Assembly: GCA_028280105.1 (NCBI GenBank)
Contig: JANQML010000087.1
Coordinates: 1-64,000, forward strand
Origin: Desulfobacula sp.
GTDB taxonomy: Bacteria; Desulfobacterota; Desulfobacteria; Desulfobacterales; Desulfobacteraceae
Direction of reading: 5' to 3'
Length of the DNA stretch: 64,000 nt
Made by a program: the position numbers and the translations under genes. This document shows, piece by piece, positions 59,441-64,000 of the stretch. Numbering within the stretch: position 1 is the first letter of the stretch; every line of letters begins with the position of its first letter. Under the pieces are notes generated by a model. It was not told where the DNA came from. It saw only the letters and a program-made list of their open reading frames with translations, and searched no databases.

Positions 59441-59668
59441 TTTGTTCTTCCTTCATTAAACGGATAACTATCATAAATACAAATGGATCAATACATCCTG
59501 TAATACTATTGAAGCCCAATATAATATTTGGTAACACCCCCCGGTGTCAAGGCCCGGCCGAACAAACCTGATTTTTACTTTAGGGTTGAACCTGCGCCAG
59601 ACTTGTGATAGCAAGTGATTTTAGGCACATCCACGAAAGCATAATTTATTAAAAAGGCAGGAGACACT

Positions 59669-60703
59669 ATGGAACCAGGATGCTATACGGCATTGATCAC
59701 TCCGTTTGAAAATGAGGGCAGAGTCGATCAGGCAGGACTTGAGAAACTGATCAGTTTCCAGATTGACAACGGTATCACCGGCATATTGGCAACCGGAACG
59801 ACCGGAGAAAGCCCGACGTTAAAATGGAAAGAACATGAACAGGTTATCAAACAGGTTGCCGATAGTGCCAAGGGTAAATGTTTCAGAATCGCCGGAACCG
59901 GCAGCAACAACACCGAAGAAGCGTTGAACGGTTTGGGACATGCCGCTGACGACGGCGTGGATGCTGTGCTCATGGTGGATCCGTATTATAACGGCCCCAG
60001 CTCTCTTGAAATCAGAAAAGAGTATTATGAAACCGCCGCTCAAAAATTCCCTAACCTGGAGATTGTTCCATATATTATTCCGGGCCGGACCGGTGCCCAG
60101 ATGTTCCCCCAGGATCTGGCCGTACTTGCAAAAAACTTCAGCAATATCAACTGCGTTAAGGAGGCCACCGGAAACATGGAGAACATCCGTCTGACCCGTA
60201 AGTTCTGTCCGGACGGATTTCAGATTTTTTCAGGGGACGATGCATTGATATACGAGATGATGACCGCACCGGATATCCGGGCATGCGGATCCATTTCCGT
60301 CATGTCCAATATTGCCCCCAAAGCCATGACCCAAATGATAGACCGGCTCAACCGGGGGGATGTTCAGGGCGGGCAAAAAATCCAAAAGGCATTGGCACCG
60401 TTGTTCGATCTTGTTGTGGTCACCACAACAGAACCCTCTGAATTCGGAGAGGTACCCTGCAGGGCAAGAAACCCCCTGCCGCTCAAAACCATGATGCAGC
60501 TTCTCGGCATGCCGTCAGGCCCCTGCCGGAAACCGCTGGGAAAAATGACTCCCCGCGGATTTAAAATCGTTCTGGACACCTTAAAAAAGGTACAGGCAGA
60601 AACCCCGGATATTCTTGAACCCGTGGCCGAATTCTTTAATGTGGATGTTGATCAGCGTCTGAACAACAGCGATCTCCACAGCAAACTTCAATACAACGAT
60701 TAA
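59669..60703 (+). CDS. Dihydrodipicolinate synthase (DapA) family protein with long C-terminus
   Basis: GCYTALITPFENEGRVDQAGLEKLISFQIDNGITGILATGTTGESPTL; YYNGPSS; YIIPGRTG; NCVKEATGN. Confidence 0.9.
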   Translation: MEPGCYTALITPFENEGRVDQAGLEKLISFQIDNGITGILATGTTGESPTLKWKEHEQVIKQVADSAKGKCFRIAGTGSNNTEEALNGLGHAADDGVDAVLMVDPYYNGPSSLEIRKEYYETAAQKFPNLEIVPYIIPGRTGAQMFPQDLAVLAKNFSNINCVKEATGNMENIRLTRKFCPDGFQIFSGDDALIYEMMTAPDIRACGSISVMSNIAPKAMTQMIDRLNRGDVQGGQKIQKALAPLFDLVVVTTTEPSEFGEVPCRARNPLPLKTMMQLLGMPSGPCRKPLGKMTPRGFKIVLDTLKKVQAETPDILEPVAEFFNVDVDQRLNNSDLHSKLQYND

Positions 60704-60737
60704 ACAAAAGTGAAACCGTCCATTTTTGAACACAAAG

Positions 60738-60769
60738 CCCCGTCTTCACCCTGTTGGGTGAAGACGGGG
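60738..60769. terminator. Strong 14-bp hairpin between convergent genes (terminator-like)
   Basis: CCCCGTCTTCACCC-tgtt-GGGTGAAGACGGGG, perfect stem; no clear U-tract on + strand. Confidence 0.7.
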
Positions 60770-60800
60770 CATCCGAATCAAAACACCCGGGTCAGATTAT

Positions 60801-61598
60801 CTAATTCTCTTTGGTCTCTTTTATTTTAAATGCCTCGTCATGGGTTTGAAAAAACGTGTTTTTCAGCCATTCAAACCCAAACTGAAGCAACTTAACATCA
60901 TCTTTTTTAATCTCTTCAATCTGTTTAGCCGGCAGGTCATATCTTTGAAGAAAGCTGCTTTTAAATACAAACTCCCTGAATTTATCAATATTATAACAGA
61001 CAAGAAAAAACATTTGCTTACTCTCTTCAGACAGCTTCATGGAAGGCGGCAATGATTTTTTACGGACGATCAAATCCATCCACCCGTCGTTGACCGTATC
61101 CCGCAGATCAACCCCCTGATCCTGACGCCATTCGGCAACCGTCCACTCTTTTTCCTCCTCAAACCCGAAGCAGTGGGCTTCTTTAACCGTGAAAAAAAAT
61201 TCGTCCTTTTCTCCCTGTTCCCCGGAATAACTGAGAGACCCCACACCTAAGGGATAGTACCGACAGGTGGTGGGCCGGTCTTCATAAACGGCACACCCGT
61301 CCTTGTCATCTACAAACGGGCATGATTTCCTGTCATCATCCAATAATTTCAACGTGACCACCGGCAGATCCGCACTCTCCAGAATCCGGGGTGTGGTAAA
61401 AACAGCGAGAAATTCTTCCGAGCTTAAATCAAGCTTGGCACGCATGGTTAAAATATCATAAGGGGTGAGCATAATATCGATGCCGCGACAGCAGTCTGTG
61501 AAACATTTGACGTCTTTATGACACTTGAATTTAAATTTACTTTTCAACCCCATTTGCTCCGGGGGGATCCCTGAGGTCTTTTCGGGCGTATCAGTCAT
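60801..61598 (-). CDS. YkgJ-type cysteine-cluster protein
   Basis: CHKDVKCFTDCCRG ... CPFVDDKDGCAVYEDRPTTCRYYPLG. Confidence 0.88.
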   Translation of the reverse strand: MTDTPEKTSGIPPEQMGLKSKFKFKCHKDVKCFTDCCRGIDIMLTPYDILTMRAKLDLSSEEFLAVFTTPRILESADLPVVTLKLLDDDRKSCPFVDDKDGCAVYEDRPTTCRYYPLGVGSLSYSGEQGEKDEFFFTVKEAHCFGFEEEKEWTVAEWRQDQGVDLRDTVNDGWMDLIVRKKSLPPSMKLSEESKQMFFLVCYNIDKFREFVFKSSFLQRYDLPAKQIEEIKKDDVKLLQFGFEWLKNTFFQTHDEAFKIKETKEN

Positions 61599-61723
61599 TC
61601 ATCTGTCCTTTATTCTTGTTAAGGTCTTCCAAAATTGTAATCTATACAAAAAAAAGAGAATAATGTCAAAATGTGACATGTTCCCCAAATCCACCATCAA
61701 ATGTTTGTTTAGCTGCCTACCTG

Positions 61724-61857
61724 GCATGGGTTGCGTCCTTTCCCCGACCACCCCGGCAAGGTGCCGGGTGCAAGGCGACAAAGAGTGACGACTGAGGGCG
61801 TATCAGCCATACGCCGCAGGGAGGAAACACCGCAGGCGGGACCGTATGGTGGATCAA
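61724..61857 (+). repeat. Dispersed intergenic repeat family, copy 3
   Basis: Same core as copies at 1 and 51731; perfect hairpin GGCGTAT-cagcc-ATACGCC. Confidence 0.92.
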
Positions 61858-61901
61858 GGTGCCCCAATCCGCACAGGAAAAGGGACAACCGACCCGAATG
61901 A

Positions 61902-63191
61902 TCATTCAGAACTGAGCCATTTTCGACCGACTATCATATATATAATGACCGACCCTAAAATCATATAACCGAACATCTGTGCGTTTTTGGTCTTTAAAAT
62001 TAATGAGAGCATCACAATAATAGCTGCGCTGGAGGAAAAGAAGACCGGCTTTGGAATCTGTTTGAGTATCACCCGCCCGAAGTGGGCAAACCGAATCTGA
62101 CTGACCATCAGTCCGGTGGAAATGCCTGCTGCACACCACAATACCCCGGGAGAGAAAACCAGGGCCGCCCCCAGAACAACCAGGGCACCTGCCGGACTGG
62201 GAAGCCCGTTAAAAATACCATCCGGCAAGTCGGTTCTCTTTTTATCCACAACAACAAACCGGACCAGACGGAATGCCACACCGGCAATAAATATACCGCC
62301 GATCAGCCATGATACGGGATCTCCGCCTTTTTGAACCACCACATACGCCGGTGCCAAACCGAAACTGACAAAATCGGCAATATCATCCATATAGGGCCCG
62401 TATTTGGTACCGCCGTGTTTCATGGCCATTCTGCCGTCAAACAGATCAAATAACTGCCCCACGATAATGATACAGATGGCCCATGCAAACTGGTTGTTCT
62501 GCGTCAGGATAAGGGCGGTTACCCCGCAGCAGAAATTAAGTGCGGAAAGAATATCCGCATAGAGTCGGTTGGGTATAAATTTAAACACAATGGAAGCACC
62601 GGCAAGAATGATACATCCCCATAAAATTCCGTCTGCAAAATCGATCATATCCGGATTGGCATCCATCAGTGCGCACAGAATAACTAGGGCAAAACAGATA
62701 ATGGCCTTAATTTTGCCAAAATTATTGGCGGCCCCGGACACCTTTAACCAGCCCAATACTTTTCTGGCAAAAAACTGGCCCAGCAGTTCAATCACCACCA
62801 GAATCCAGACCAGTTTAACAGATATGATTCCGGCATAGGCAAATCCGATCATTGGCGGCAGATACGTCAGTTTATCACAGAGCGGGTCAAGCCATTCTCC
62901 CCAGGCCGATCCCAGATCACACCCCCTTGCAACGACACCGTCGGCCCCATCCAGAATGGCGGCAAAGGTGAAGATCAGTATGGCTGCGGACTCAAACGCC
63001 ATAAAAAAATAAAGGACCATGCCCACCATTGCCATGCCGGTCCGCCAGTAACAGATGGCATTGGGATGGAGCAACCATAAATTTGCCATGATCACATTTT
63101 TCATGGACGGCTGCCGAACGGCCTTTGAAAACCAGACATAAAAAGCCGTACTCACAGCCGCGGAAAAAACTATTACCCAGAATCGTTCCAT
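61902..63191 (-). CDS. Tandem-domain CDP-alcohol phosphatidyltransferase
   Basis: Two CDP-OH-P motifs: DGADGVVARGCDLGSAWGEWLDPLCDK and FDGRMAMKHGGTKYGPYMDDIADFVSFGLAPA. Confidence 0.88.
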   Translation of the reverse strand: MERFWVIVFSAAVSTAFYVWFSKAVRQPSMKNVIMANLWLLHPNAICYWRTGMAMVGMVLYFFMAFESAAILIFTFAAILDGADGVVARGCDLGSAWGEWLDPLCDKLTYLPPMIGFAYAGIISVKLVWILVVIELLGQFFARKVLGWLKVSGAANNFGKIKAIICFALVILCALMDANPDMIDFADGILWGCIILAGASIVFKFIPNRLYADILSALNFCCGVTALILTQNNQFAWAICIIIVGQLFDLFDGRMAMKHGGTKYGPYMDDIADFVSFGLAPAYVVVQKGGDPVSWLIGGIFIAGVAFRLVRFVVVDKKRTDLPDGIFNGLPSPAGALVVLGAALVFSPGVLWCAAGISTGLMVSQIRFAHFGRVILKQIPKPVFFSSSAAIIVMLSLILKTKNAQMFGYMILGSVIIYMIVGRKWLSSE

Positions 63192-63488
63192 TTTAACATC
63201 TCAGTACAAAAATACGGTTATCTAAATTTCATTATGCATTGGATTTGTCTTTATCATTTTAACGGCCTTACGTCCATCGCATTTCAAGCCGGGCGATCAA
63301 ACAGGTAATTCAACGATTTAAAAAGTGTTAGAGGATAAGAATCTATTTGACATCAGGGGGTTTTTCAAAATACATAATTGTCAGATTAAAAAGTAAACAC
63401 GATATTCATAAACAGATTTTTATCGCTTGCCGGCTGTTTTTTATTCGAACTTCACAGCCGCAGCACGCAATGTAGTTAAGGAGCGCTC

Positions 63489-64000
63489 ATGAAAGTCAAA
63501 AAGGCGGTTTTTCCTGTTGCAGGGCTCGGCACCCGATTCATTCCAGCGACCAAAGCCATGGCCAAAGAGATGTTGCCCGTAGTTGACAAACCCATTATCC
63601 AGTATGCGGTGGAAGAAGCATTTCAAGCGGGAATCGAACAGATCATATTCGTAACCGGCCGGGGGAAGAAGGCTTTGGAAGATCACTTTGACCGATCGTT
63701 TGAAATCGAACATGCCTTGGAGCATAAAGGGAAATCGGATCTGCTCAAACAGATCCAGGAGCTGGTCCCAAAAACCGGCACCATCGTATATACCAGGCAG
63801 AACCAGCCCCTGGGACTGGGCCATGCCATCTGGTGCGCCAGAGACATTGTCGGTGACGAACCCTTTGCCGTTCTTCTGGCCGATGACCTGATTCAGACCG
63901 ACAAACCCGTTCTTTCCGAAATGGTAAAAAAATTTGATCGCCTCAGGGCCTCCATGGCCGCAGTCATGGAAGTGGAAAAGGAACAAACCGATAAATACGG
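63489..64000 (+). CDS. galU: UTP-glucose-1-phosphate uridylyltransferase (truncated by window end)
   Basis: Translated by eye: MKVKKAVFPVAGLGTRFIPATKAMAKEMLPVVDKPIIQYAVEEAFQAGIEQIIFVTGRGKKALEDHFD...; not in the ORF track because it has no stop in the window. Confidence 0.93.
   Translation, partial: MKVKKAVFPVAGLGTRFIPATKAMAKEMLPVVDKPIIQYAVEEAFQAGIEQIIFVTGRGKKALEDHFDRSFEIEHALEHKGKSDLLKQIQELVPKTGTIVYTRQNQPLGLGHAIWCARDIVGDEPFAVLLADDLIQTDKPVLSEMVKKFDRLRASMAAVMEVEKEQTDKY

Noticed and set aside
61717-61905. Predicted 62-aa protein on minus strand
   Set aside because: Also lies within a dispersed repeat copy; same reasoning.
1-64000. CRISPR arrays, defence islands, prophage, integrons, tRNA/rRNA genes
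   Set aside because: No regularly spaced repeats, integrase/transposase, phage structural genes, or tRNA/rRNA signatures noticed on reading; a tRNAscan/CRISPR search was not possible.

Overview
This looks like an ordinary chromosomal window from a sulfate-reducing deltaproteobacterium (Desulfobacterota, Desulfobacteraceae-like). The lineage is inferred from dsrA-dsrB-dsrD-dsrN, a tetraheme cytochrome c3, lpxC and a type IV pilus locus. I see no CRISPR array, phage, transposase, rRNA or tRNA. Main blocks: a CBS protein; a peptide ABC transporter operon (-); yifB/comM (-); an lpxC-DUF4390-ntrY/ntrX-like-rsmD-coaD-LysR run (+); hyuA-like, HDAC-like and epmA-like genes (+); DUF368, pcm and 5-FCL genes (-); serS-thrC (+); a LysM protein and a pilF-like TPR protein (+); pilMNOPQ (-); a two-component system with a sigma54 activator (+); a long minus-strand cluster yggT-divIVA-pilT-pilT2-Zn-ribbon/receiver-unknown-PBP1A-SPOR-HDOD/GAF/GGDEF/PilZ; a DEAD-box helicase; tatA/B-tatC; cytochrome c3; dsrABDN; a dapA-like gene; a YkgJ-type protein; a tandem CDP-alcohol phosphatidyltransferase; and a truncated galU. 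The most interesting non-coding signal is the ~600-bp gap just downstream of the sigma54 activator gene (36936-37543). It holds three 16-bp palindromes of form GTTnA-N6-TnAAC, a strong -24/-12 (GG-N10-GC) promoter, and a 13-15 bp intrinsic terminator about 100 nt downstream. This is the layout expected of a sigma54-dependent small RNA controlled by the adjacent regulator, comparable to CbrB/crcZ or GlrR/glmY. The second is a dispersed, hairpin-rich ~130-145 bp repeat present in three same-orientation copies (1-131, 51731-51875, 61724-61857).
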